Part shown: positions 9,147 to 16,484 of the stretch, piece by piece
Numbering within the stretch: the stretch's first letter is position 1
How the letters are laid out: every line of letters starts with the position of its first letter
From: Arthrobacter sp. ISL-72
Lineage (GTDB): Bacteria > Actinomycetota > Actinomycetes > Actinomycetales > Micrococcaceae
Assembly: GCF_018613755.1 (NCBI RefSeq)
Contig: NZ_JAGGPP010000006.1
Coordinates: 62,001-126,000, forward strand
Direction of reading: 5' to 3'
DNA length: 64,000 nucleotides
Program-made: the position numbers and the translations under genes
Notes under the pieces: model-generated
The model's input: the letters and a program-made list of their open reading frames with translations, nothing else
Databases searched by the model: none
Told to the model about the DNA's origin: nothing

Positions 9147-9806
9147 ATGAACTACAATTTCGGATCGACTGCCGGGAACCTGCCCACCAGCCGCTACGTC
9201 CTGCCGCAGTTTGAGGAGCGTACCCCCTACGGCTTTAAGCGCCAGGACCCGTACACCAAGCTGTTCGAGGACCGCATTATCTTCCTTGGCGTACAGGTGG
9301 ATGACGCCTCTGCTGACGACGTCATGGCCCAGCTGCTGGTGCTTGAGTCCACCGACCCGGACCGCGATATCACGCTTTACATCAATTCGCCGGGCGGTTC
9401 CTTCACGGCCATGACCGCGATCTATGACACCATGCAGTACATCCGTCCCGAGATCCAGACGGTGTGCCTTGGCCAGGCTGCAAGCGCCGCGGCCGTGCTG
9501 CTCGCAGCAGGAACGCCGGGCAAGCGGCTGGCACTGCCGAACGCGCGCGTCCTGATCCACCAGCCGGCACTGTCCGGCGGCCAGGGCGGCCAGGCCTCGG
9601 ACCTCGAGATCCAGGCCGCGGAAGTCATGCGGATGCGCTCCTGGCTCGAGGACACCCTGGCGAAGCACTCAGGCCGGACCTCCGAGCAGGTCAACAACGA
9701 CATCGAGCGTGACAAGATCCTCACGGCGGCTGAGGCGCAGTCCTACGGCCTGATCGACCAGGTCCTGGACTCCCGCAAGATCAAGCCGCAGGTGATCTCC
9801 AGGTAA
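9147..9806 (+). CDS. clpP2: ATP-dependent Clp protease proteolytic subunit 2
   Basis: This 219-residue partner of ClpP1 has its own triad: Ser in [11 protein letters not shown], His in [10 protein letters not shown] and Asp near ERDKIL. The longer N-terminal arm ([20 protein letters not shown]) is typical of actinobacterial ClpP2, where it contributes to the axial pore that docks ClpX or ClpC. Three ATG codons are in frame. The one at 9147 is chosen because AGGAG (9134-9138) is eight bases upstream of it; the ATGs at 9141 and 9126 have poorer spacing. A strong hairpin follows the stop, separating clpP2 from clpX. Confidence 0.96.
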   Translation: MNYNFGSTAGNLPTSRYVLPQFEERTPYGFKRQDPYTKLFEDRIIFLGVQVDDASADDVMAQLLVLESTDPDRDITLYINSPGGSFTAMTAIYDTMQYIRPEIQTVCLGQAASAAAVLLAAGTPGKRLALPNARVLIHQPALSGGQGGQASDLEIQAAEVMRMRSWLEDTLAKHSGRTSEQVNNDIERDKILTAAEAQSYGLIDQVLDSRKIKPQVISR

Positions 9807-9823
9807 AATGGCACGACACGCGG

Positions 9824-9866
9824 AGCCGGTGCGGTTCATGGAAAATGGACCGCACCGGCTTTCGTT
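9824..9866 (+). terminator. Rho-independent terminator after clpP2
   Basis: A 12-bp stem (9824-9835 with 9849-9860) encloses a 13-base loop and runs into TTTCGTTTTC. It ends the clpP1P2 transcript before clpX. Confidence 0.85.
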
Positions 9867-10004
9867 TTCAACACGTAAGGTTCCACCCCTCAGGCCGAAT
9901 GTGACCTAGAGTGGAACATGTCACGGCCGGACCTTCCGGACCCACCGTGATTCCAGCAACCGGTGCAGTGCTGCGATAGCGGCAAGATACTAAGGGGTTC
10001 ACAT

Positions 10005-11294
10005 ATGGCTCGGATTGGCGAGAGCACGGATCTGCTGAAGTGCTCTTTCTGCGGAAAGAGCCAAAAGCAGGTGCGCAAGCTCATTGCCGGGCCCGGCGTG
10101 TACATCTGCGATGAGTGCATTGAGCTCTGCAACGAGATCATTGAAGAGGAGCTCGCGGAAGTAGCGGACCTCGGCAGTTTCGAGCTGCCCAAACCGCGCG
10201 AGATCTTCGACTTCCTGCAGGAATACGTCATCGGCCAGGAGCCCGCCAAACGTTCCCTCGCCGTCGCGGTGTACAACCACTACAAGCGCATCCAGGCCGG
10301 CCACGCCCCCAAGAGCGGTAGCCTTGCCGAAGGCGTCCATCACGACGACGTCGAGATCGCCAAGTCGAACATCCTCCTGATCGGCCCCACCGGCTGCGGC
10401 AAGACCTACCTCGCCCAGACCCTCGCGCGTCGCCTCAACGTCCCGTTCGCCGTCGCGGATGCCACGGCACTCACCGAAGCCGGATACGTCGGCGAGGACG
10501 TCGAAAACATCCTCCTGAAGCTCATCCAGGCCGCTGACTATGACGTCAAGAAGGCCGAACAGGGCATCATTTACATTGACGAGATCGACAAGATCTCCCG
10601 CAAGAGCGAAAACCCTTCCATCACCCGGGATGTGTCCGGTGAGGGCGTGCAGCAGGCGCTGCTGAAGATCCTGGAAGGCACCGTGGCCTCGGTTCCGCCG
10701 CAGGGCGGCCGGAAGCACCCGCACCAGGAATTCATCCAGATCGACACCACCAACGTGCTCTTCATCGTCGCCGGAGCCTTCGCGGGGCTCGAGGATATCA
10801 TCGGTTCCCGCTCCGGCCGCAAGGGCATCGGCTTCGGTGCGCCGCTCAACGAGGTCAAGAACAACTCGGACTCCTACGGTGAAGTCATGCCGGAGGACCT
10901 GCTGAAGTTTGGACTGATCCCGGAATTCATCGGCAGGCTTCCCGTCATCACCACCGTGTCCAATCTGGACCGCCCGGCGTTGATCCAGATTCTCTCGACA
11001 CCCAAGAACGCCCTCGTGAAGCAGTACCAGAAGATGTTCCAGCTCGACGGCGTCGAGCTGCTTTTCGACGACGCGGCGCTGGACATGATCGCGGACCAGG
11101 CACTGGAACGGGGGACCGGCGCCCGTGGGCTCCGCGCCATCATGGAGGAAGTCCTCCTGCCCGTCATGTTCGATCTTCCGAGCCGTGATGACATCGCGAG
11201 CGTTGTTATCACCGCCGACGTCGTGGCAAAGAAGGCGCAGCCCACCATGATCGCGCACGACGTCGTGGCCAAGCGGCGGAATAAATCCGCTTAG
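10005..11294 (+). CDS. clpX: Clp protease ATP-binding unfoldase subunit ClpX
   Basis: The 429-residue AAA+ protein unfolds substrates and feeds them to ClpP1P2. The N-terminal zinc-binding domain shows CSFCGKSQ (about residues 14-17) and CDECIELC (about 36-43). Walker A is GPTGCGKT, Walker B is IIYIDEIDK, and the sensor/arginine region and C-terminal domain follow. The ClpP-docking IGF loop is present as GKGIGFGAP. The ATG at 10005 is preferred over upstream in-frame codons because AAGGGG lies close before it and because the product then starts MARIGES, the usual actinobacterial ClpX start. Its expression is physically separated from clpP2 by a terminator, so a separate promoter between 9867 and 10004 is likely. 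Confidence 0.97.
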   Translation: MARIGESTDLLKCSFCGKSQKQVRKLIAGPGVYICDECIELCNEIIEEELAEVADLGSFELPKPREIFDFLQEYVIGQEPAKRSLAVAVYNHYKRIQAGHAPKSGSLAEGVHHDDVEIAKSNILLIGPTGCGKTYLAQTLARRLNVPFAVADATALTEAGYVGEDVENILLKLIQAADYDVKKAEQGIIYIDEIDKISRKSENPSITRDVSGEGVQQALLKILEGTVASVPPQGGRKHPHQEFIQIDTTNVLFIVAGAFAGLEDIIGSRSGRKGIGFGAPLNEVKNNSDSYGEVMPEDLLKFGLIPEFIGRLPVITTVSNLDRPALIQILSTPKNALVKQYQKMFQLDGVELLFDDAALDMIADQALERGTGARGLRAIMEEVLLPVMFDLPSRDDIASVVITADVVAKKAQPTMIAHDVVAKRRNKSA

Positions 11295-11362
11295 TTTCCC
11301 GCTGTGGTTGAAGGTGCGCCCGGCGCCCCGTGACCTGACGACTTTTTTCGAGGAGACTTCCT

Positions 11363-11977
11363 GTGCCTGAAACCACTGTGAGCAAAGCCGACTTCTGGTT
11401 CGACCCCCTGTGCCCCTTCGCCTGGATCACGTCCCGCTGGGTCGGGGAGGTCGAAGGAGTCCGCGACATCAGGACGGAGTGGCACGTGATGAGCCTCGCC
11501 GTGCTGAACGAGGGCCGTGACCTTGAACCCGGGTACCGCGAACTGATGGACAAAGCCTGGGGCCCCGTCCGCGTCATCATCGCTGCCCGGGAGCAGCACG
11601 GCGACCAGGTGGTCAAGCCGCTGTATGACGCCATGGGCAGCCTGATCCACGACGGCGGCGAGAAGGACTTCGGCATCGTGATCGCCAAGGCCCTCGCGGA
11701 GTGCGGGCTGCCGGCCGGGCTGGCGTCGGCAGCATCCTCCGACGCCTTCGATGAGCAGCTCCGCGCCAGCCATGAAGAGGGTATCTCGCTCGTGGGCCAG
11801 GATGTCGGAACGCCGGTGGTGGCCTTCAACGGCACGGCATTCTTCGGTCCGGTGCTGACGCGCATTCCCCGCGGAGAGGAAGCCGGCCGTCTGTGGGATG
11901 CATCGGTGACCCTGGCCGCCTACCCGCATTTCTTTGAGATCAAGCGCAGCCGCACGGAGCGGCCCGAATTCAACTAG
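11363..11977 (+). CDS. DsbA-fold oxidoreductase of the mycothiol-dependent nitroreductase (Rv2466c) family
   Basis: The 204-residue thioredoxin-fold protein resembles M. tuberculosis Rv2466c over its whole length, including the N-terminal ADFWFDPLCP, the segment HVMSLAVLNE, FFGPVLTRIPRGEEAG and AAYPHFFEIKR. Rv2466c uses mycothiol to reduce substrates such as nitro-compounds. Here the active-site motif reads CPFA: the resolving cysteine of the CPWC motif is replaced by alanine, leaving only the nucleophilic cysteine. A monothiol mechanism with mycothiol as the resolving thiol is plausible. GTG 11363 follows CGAGGAGAC. It is downstream of clpX in the same direction with no terminator visible between them, so it may share that transcript. 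Confidence 0.87.
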   Translation: MPETTVSKADFWFDPLCPFAWITSRWVGEVEGVRDIRTEWHVMSLAVLNEGRDLEPGYRELMDKAWGPVRVIIAAREQHGDQVVKPLYDAMGSLIHDGGEKDFGIVIAKALAECGLPAGLASAASSDAFDEQLRASHEEGISLVGQDVGTPVVAFNGTAFFGPVLTRIPRGEEAGRLWDASVTLAAYPHFFEIKRSRTERPEFN

Positions 11978-12224
11978 CCCGGCGGCCGGGAGAATTACTG
12001 TGATGTAGTTCTTCCGGGCCCCTTGCGGTTCGCCCTGGGTGGGACAACAATAGTTCTTACCCACTTCGAAAGAAGAGGGACACGGAAACCAAAGATTCAG
12101 TGACACGCATCTGACGCAGCCTTCGGCAAAGTCAGAAGCTGGCTACCAGTGACGAGGTAGTAAGACCTGAAATTCCGAGGATTCCGCCAGATTGTCACAG
12201 ACGTCACGAGACAATCGAAAAGTC

Positions 12225-12264
12225 GAAGCCCCACCAACCGCGAAAAGCTGATGGGGCTTCCCCT
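12225..12264 (+). terminator. Terminator-like hairpin for the plus-strand gene
   Basis: A 9-bp stem GAAGCCCCA (12225-12233) pairs with TGGGGCTTC (12252-12260) across an 18-base loop and runs into CCCCTTTG. The weak T tract makes this a moderate call. Confidence 0.55.
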
Positions 12265-12284
12265 TTGCCCAAAAATTAGGACAC

Positions 12285-12325
12285 AGAAAACGAAGCCCCG
12301 CCGGCACAGGAGCCGGCGGGGCTTT
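12285..12325 (-). terminator. Terminator of valS
   Basis: A 14-bp perfect stem (12292-12305 with 12312-12325) around ACAGGA runs, on the minus strand, into CGTTTTCTG. It lies 26 bases beyond the valS stop. Confidence 0.88.
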
Positions 12326-12350
12326 CATTGTTTTGCGGAAGCTGCAGCTG

Positions 12351-14972
12351 TCAGACCGTTGGCGCTTCTTCCGGCTGTGCCAGCACAACATCGCTGACGG
12401 TGAGTTCACCTTCGCCGGCCACGAGGGTCAGCTCGCGTGCATTGGAGGCTGCCTTCAGGTCGGCAAGGCCTGCCTTCAGCTGCGTGGTCAGTGATTCCGT
12501 GGCGGTGATCGTCGCGGACAGGACCTCGGTGCGCTGCTTGACCTTCGCTTCGGACTTGGCCTTGCGGATACCGCTCAGTGCAACGCCCACGGTCGCGAGC
12601 ATGGTGGTGTCGCCGTCGGACACTTCCAGGGCAGCGGGCCATTCGGCGCGGTGCACTGAACCGCTGCGCCACCAGCCCCAGACCTCTTCGGTTGCGAAAG
12701 GAAGGAACGGAGCGAACAGCCTCAGCAGGGTATCCAGCGTGGTGGCCAGGGCGGCCAGAACGGACGCCTGTTCCGACTCACCGGCGGCACCGTAGGCACG
12801 GTCCTTGATGAGTTCCACGTAGTCGTCGGTGAACTGCCAGAAGAAGCTTTCGCTGATCTGCAGGGCCCGGGCGTAGTCGTAGTTGTCGAACGCCTTGGTC
12901 GCCTGCGCCACCACATCCGAAAGCTGGGCCAGCAGTGCACGGTCCAGGGCATTGGTGAGCACGGACAGGTCCGTTGAAACCACCGAGTTTTCGGTGGCGC
13001 CGAGGTTCAGGACGAACTTCGAGGCGTTGAGCAGCTTGATGGCCAGGCGCCGCCCGATCTTCATCTGGGCGATCTCGTATGCGGTGTCCACGCCGAGCTT
13101 GGCCGAGGCCGCCCAGTAACGGACAGCGTCCGAGCCGTACTCGTTGAGGACGTCGGTGGGTACCACAACGTTGCCCTTGGACTTGGACATCTTCTTGCGG
13201 TCCGGGTCCAGGATCCAGCCGGAAATGGCGGCGTGCTTCCACGGCGCACTCTTCTGCAGTGCATCGGCACGGACCGCGGAAGAGAACAGCCAGGTCCGGA
13301 TGATGTCGTGGCCCTGGGGGCGGAGGTCGAACGGGTAGACCTTGGCGAACAAGTCCTCATCCCGGCTCCAGCCGCCCACGATCTGCGGTGTCAGGGATGA
13401 CGTTGCCCAGGTGTCCAGGACGTCGGCGTCGCCCGTGAAGCCGTTCGGCTGGTCGCGCTGGGACTCGTCGAATCCCGGGGCGGCGTCGGCGGCCGGATCG
13501 ACGGGCAGCGACTCGTCAGACGGCAGGACGGGGTTGTCGTAGTCCGGGTTGCCCTGGGCGTCCAAGGGGTACCAGACCGGGATGGGCACACCGAAGAAGC
13601 GCTGGCGGGAGACCAGCCAGTCCCCGTTGAGGCCGGCGATCCAGTTTTCGTACCGGGAGCGCATGAACGACGGGTGGAAGTTGATCTCCTGGCCGCGTCC
13701 GATGAGGCGTTCGCGGCGTTCCTCGTCACGGCCGCCGTTGCGGATGTACCACTGGCGGGACGTGACAACTTCGAGCGGCTTGTCGCCCTTTTCGAAGAAG
13801 TTCACCGGGTGCGTGATTTTCTTGGGTTCTCCATCCAGGAGGCCAGCCGCGGCGAGCAGCTCAACCACGGCTTCCTTGGCCGAGAAAGCGGTCTTGCCGG
13901 CAATCGCAGCGTAGGCTTCCCGCCCGGCGTCGGTGGTGATCCACTCCGGGGTCTCGGCAATGATGCGGCCGTCGCGGCCCATGATGGCGCGCGTGGGCAG
14001 CTGAAGTTCGCGCCACCACGTGACGTCGGTCAGGTCACCGAAGGTGCACACCATGGCGATGCCCGAGCCCTTGTCCGCCTTGGCGAGCGGGTGGGCCTTG
14101 ACCTCAAGCTCGACCTCAAAGAGCGGGGACTTCACGGTCTTGCCGAACAGCGGCTGGTACCGTTCGTCGTCGGGGTTTGCCACCAGGGCTGCGCAGGCGG
14201 CCAGCAGCTCAGGGCGCGTGGTCTCAATGAAGATCTTTTCCCCGTCTTCTGTGAAGAAGGGATAGCGGTAGTAGGCGCCGGCAACTTCGCGGTCCTCAAG
14301 CTCGGCCTGAGCAACGGCGGTCCGGAACGTCACGTCCCAGAGGGTGGGCGCCTCCGCCATGTAGGCGTCACCCGCTGCGAGGTTGGCAAGGAACGCTCGC
14401 TGGGACACCGCACGGGAGGTGTCATCGATGGTGCGGTAGGTCAGGTCCCAGTCGACGGAGAGCCCGAGGGTCTGGAACAGGTTCTCGAAGACCTTCTCGT
14501 CCTCTACCGCGAGTTCTTCACAGAGCTCGATGAAGTTCTGCCGGGACACGACGTCGAAGTCGCGCTGGTTCTTGGCCGGCTGGGCCGGCGGACGGTAGCC
14601 AGCGTTGTAGGGGATGGCTGGGTCGCAGCGCACACCGTAGTAGTTCTGGACGCGGCGTTCGGTGGGCAGGCCGTTGTCGTCCCAGCCCATCGGGTAGAAG
14701 ACGTTCTTGCCCGTCATGCGCATGTACCGCGCCTGCACGTCGGTCTGCGTGAAGGAGAACATGTGGCCCACGTGGAGCGAACCTGATGCCGTCGGCGGGG
14801 GAGTGTCGATCGAGTAGACCTGCTCGCGCGTCGTGTCCGGGTTGAACTTGTAGGTTCCTTCACTCAGCCAGCGCTGCGTCAGCGCAGCCTCCAGCCCTTC
14901 CAGGGCGGGCTTGTCCGGAACGTTGATAGGGGCAGTGGTGGGCGTGTCTGTACCCTGTTTGTCTTCAGCCAT
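12351..14972 (-). CDS. valS: Valyl-tRNA synthetase
   Basis: The 873-residue class I synthetase charges tRNA-Val. The ATP-binding signatures are present: GSLHVGHMFSF near residue 66 (HIGH motif as HVGH) and KKMSKSKGN near residue 595. GWDDNGLPTERRVQNYYGV identifies ValRS, and the CP1 editing domain occupies the middle of the protein. The C-terminal part is shorter than in E. coli ValRS and appears to lack a long tRNA-binding coiled coil. ATG 14972 lacks an obvious ribosome binding site. The gene is divergent from the DUF488 gene with 61 bases between starts, so the promoters must be tightly packed. No T-box precedes it, unlike ileS. Confidence 0.96.
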   Translation of the reverse strand: MAEDKQGTDTPTTAPINVPDKPALEGLEAALTQRWLSEGTYKFNPDTTREQVYSIDTPPPTASGSLHVGHMFSFTQTDVQARYMRMTGKNVFYPMGWDDNGLPTERRVQNYYGVRCDPAIPYNAGYRPPAQPAKNQRDFDVVSRQNFIELCEELAVEDEKVFENLFQTLGLSVDWDLTYRTIDDTSRAVSQRAFLANLAAGDAYMAEAPTLWDVTFRTAVAQAELEDREVAGAYYRYPFFTEDGEKIFIETTRPELLAACAALVANPDDERYQPLFGKTVKSPLFEVELEVKAHPLAKADKGSGIAMVCTFGDLTDVTWWRELQLPTRAIMGRDGRIIAETPEWITTDAGREAYAAIAGKTAFSAKEAVVELLAAAGLLDGEPKKITHPVNFFEKGDKPLEVVTSRQWYIRNGGRDEERRERLIGRGQEINFHPSFMRSRYENWIAGLNGDWLVSRQRFFGVPIPVWYPLDAQGNPDYDNPVLPSDESLPVDPAADAAPGFDESQRDQPNGFTGDADVLDTWATSSLTPQIVGGWSRDEDLFAKVYPFDLRPQGHDIIRTWLFSSAVRADALQKSAPWKHAAISGWILDPDRKKMSKSKGNVVVPTDVLNEYGSDAVRYWAASAKLGVDTAYEIAQMKIGRRLAIKLLNASKFVLNLGATENSVVSTDLSVLTNALDRALLAQLSDVVAQATKAFDNYDYARALQISESFFWQFTDDYVELIKDRAYGAAGESEQASVLAALATTLDTLLRLFAPFLPFATEEVWGWWRSGSVHRAEWPAALEVSDGDTTMLATVGVALSGIRKAKSEAKVKQRTEVLSATITATESLTTQLKAGLADLKAASNARELTLVAGEGELTVSDVVLAQPEEAPTV

Positions 14973-15021
14973 GGAGCAATTGTTTCATGATCTCTTCCAT
15001 CGCCTGCGCGGATCCCTGCCG

Positions 15022-15033
15022 TAGCATCCCGGT
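15022..15033 (+). promoter_or_regulatory. -10 hexamer for a leaderless DUF488 mRNA
   Basis: TAGCAT (15022-15027) is followed by six bases and ATG 15034, with no Shine-Dalgarno sequence in between. Confidence 0.55.
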
Positions 15034-15393
15034 ATGGACAGTGCAGCCCGCCACCTGGCGATGAAACGTGTCTACGATGAACCGGCCGACGACGACGGTT
15101 TCCGGGTGCTGGTGGACCGGCTGTGGCCCCGGGGCATCAGTAAGGAGCGCGCCAGGCTGGACCTCTGGCTCAAGGACATCGCGCCGTCGGCGCCGCTGCG
15201 GACAGAGTTCGCCCACATGCAGGAACGGTTCGCGGACTTCCGGAAGCAGTACGAGGCCGAGCTCGAAAACAATCCGGCCGTGGACACCCTTCGGGAGCTG
15301 GCAGGGAAGCACCGGCGGGTCACGCTGCTGTATGGCGCCAGGGACCCGGAGATCAACAACGCCCGTGTGCTTCTGGAGTTCCTGCGGCGCTAG
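15034..15393 (+). CDS. DUF488 family protein (YeaO-like)
   Basis: The 119-residue protein matches the DUF488 family, with the diagnostic DGFRVLVDRLWPRGISKE at residues ~23-40 and a C-terminal LLYGARDPEINNARVLLEFL. Its biochemical role is not known. ATG 15034 is used because a -10 hexamer is exactly six bases upstream; ATG 15061 in the same frame is an alternative that would remove nine residues. Its TAG stop (15391-15393) forms the first three bases of the -10 hexamer proposed for the next gene, so two transcription units appear to be packed with no spare sequence. Confidence 0.85.
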   Translation: MDSAARHLAMKRVYDEPADDDGFRVLVDRLWPRGISKERARLDLWLKDIAPSAPLRTEFAHMQERFADFRKQYEAELENNPAVDTLRELAGKHRRVTLLYGARDPEINNARVLLEFLRR

Positions 15394-15402
15394 GGTGTTG
15401 CC
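15391..15402 (+). promoter_or_regulatory. -10 hexamer for a leaderless SDR mRNA
   Basis: TAGGGT (15391-15396) overlaps the DUF488 stop codon and lies six bases before ATG 15403. Confidence 0.5.
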
Positions 15403-16167
15403 ATGACTGAGGAAAAGAACACGAAGGCAGCAGTAGTTACAGGCGCAAGCACGGGAATCGGCGAGGCCACGGTCCGCGCGCTGCGGGCTGAGGGGTGGAA
15501 GGTCTTTGCCGTCGCGCGCCGGGAGGACCGCCTGGCTGCACTAGCGGAGGAGACGGGCGCCGCCGCCGTACCCGCGGACATCGCGGACGATGCCGATGTC
15601 GAACGGCTCCTGGCCGAAGTGACGCAGGCCGGCGGCATCGACACCCTCATCAACATTGCCGGCGGTGCGCGCGGCGCGGACCGGATCGCGGATGCCAAGA
15701 CCGATGACTGGGAGTGGATGTTCGACGTCAACGTGCTGGGGACCATGAAACTGACCCGCGCCTTCCTTCCCATGCTGCGCGCCTGCGGGGAAGGGACAGT
15801 CCTGAACCTGACTTCGACGGCGGGACTGGCCGCCTATGAAGGTGGCGGCGGCTACAACGCGGCCAAGTTCGCCCAGCACGCCATGACGGGTGCCCTGCGG
15901 CTCGAAGAGGTGGAACACAACGTCCGCGTCATCGAGGTTGCACCGGGGCTGGTGCACACCGAGGAGTTTGCGTTGAACAGGCTCGGCGGCGACCAGGAAG
16001 CCGCCGGCAAGGTCTACCAGGGGGTCGAGAAGCCGCTGACGGCTGCCGACGTCGCCGACGTGATCCGCTACGCCGTCACCGCGCCACACCACGTGAACCT
16101 GGACCAGATCGTGATCAGGCCGGTGGCGCAGGCGGCCAACTACAAGCTCATCCGCAAACAGGGCTGA
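15403..16167 (+). CDS. Short-chain dehydrogenase/reductase
   Basis: The 254-residue protein has the classical SDR layout. The nucleotide-binding motif TGASTGIGEA is near residues 13-22, NIAGGARG takes the place of the NNAG motif near 83, and the catalytic Ser and Tyr-x-x-x-Lys are in NLTSTAG and GGYNAAKF. The C-terminal NLDQIVIRPVAQ resembles the YdfG/NADP-dependent serine or 3-hydroxy acid dehydrogenase group, but the natural substrate cannot be deduced. It starts nine bases after the DUF488 stop. There is no ribosome binding site, and a -10 hexamer stands six bases upstream. It is followed by the ileS T-box. Confidence 0.88.
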   Translation: MTEEKNTKAAVVTGASTGIGEATVRALRAEGWKVFAVARREDRLAALAEETGAAAVPADIADDADVERLLAEVTQAGGIDTLINIAGGARGADRIADAKTDDWEWMFDVNVLGTMKLTRAFLPMLRACGEGTVLNLTSTAGLAAYEGGGGYNAAKFAQHAMTGALRLEEVEHNVRVIEVAPGLVHTEEFALNRLGGDQEAAGKVYQGVEKPLTAADVADVIRYAVTAPHHVNLDQIVIRPVAQAANYKLIRKQG

Positions 16168-16189
16168 GCCGGCTCCGGTTACCACAGAA

Positions 16190-16484
16190 GGCGCCAACTC
16201 TGGGTAGAATCGAGTATCAGCTTTGACCCGGCCATCACCGGTGAGCTTCCGGAAGAACCTCCGGTGCCTGCAGCGCAGGCTCCGGACCAGTAGAACCGGA
16301 CGGGTAAGCCCGTCACAGCAGCAAATGAGCGGCCGACGCCGGGACAGCTCCACTTTCGTGGGGATGCGCCGGCGACGGTAAGTGAGGTGGTACCGCGGTG
16401 CCGGTGCTGTTGGAAAGCAGCGCACGGGCCGTCCTCGCATCCTGAATGATCCACTTGTTCACCAGCTCAACCCAGGATGTCGAG
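16190..16484 (+). promoter_or_regulatory. Isoleucine T-box riboswitch with translational control of ileS
   Basis: The leader before ileS has the features of the actinobacterial ileS T-box. The short stem I carries the specifier triplet ATC (Ile) at 16234-16236 within GACCCGGCCATCACCGG. The conserved T-box sequence TGGTACCGCGG is at 16388-16398. There is no run of T residues to act as terminator. Instead CATCCTG (16438-16444) is perfectly complementary to CAGGATG (16473-16479), which contains the AGGA ribosome binding site of ileS. Uncharged tRNA-Ile should stabilise the alternative helix (GAGG at 16384-16387 with CCTC at 16433-16436) and free the site. That mechanism is known for translational T-boxes; the precise pairing here is my reading. 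Confidence 0.92.

Larger units (their letters stand above)
11978..12350. other. Convergent intergenic region between the Rv2466c-like gene and valS
   Basis: This 373-base gap holds two hairpins, described separately as terminators, one for each converging gene. The 240 bases before them show no coding frame that I can support and no recognisable element. Confidence 0.6.
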
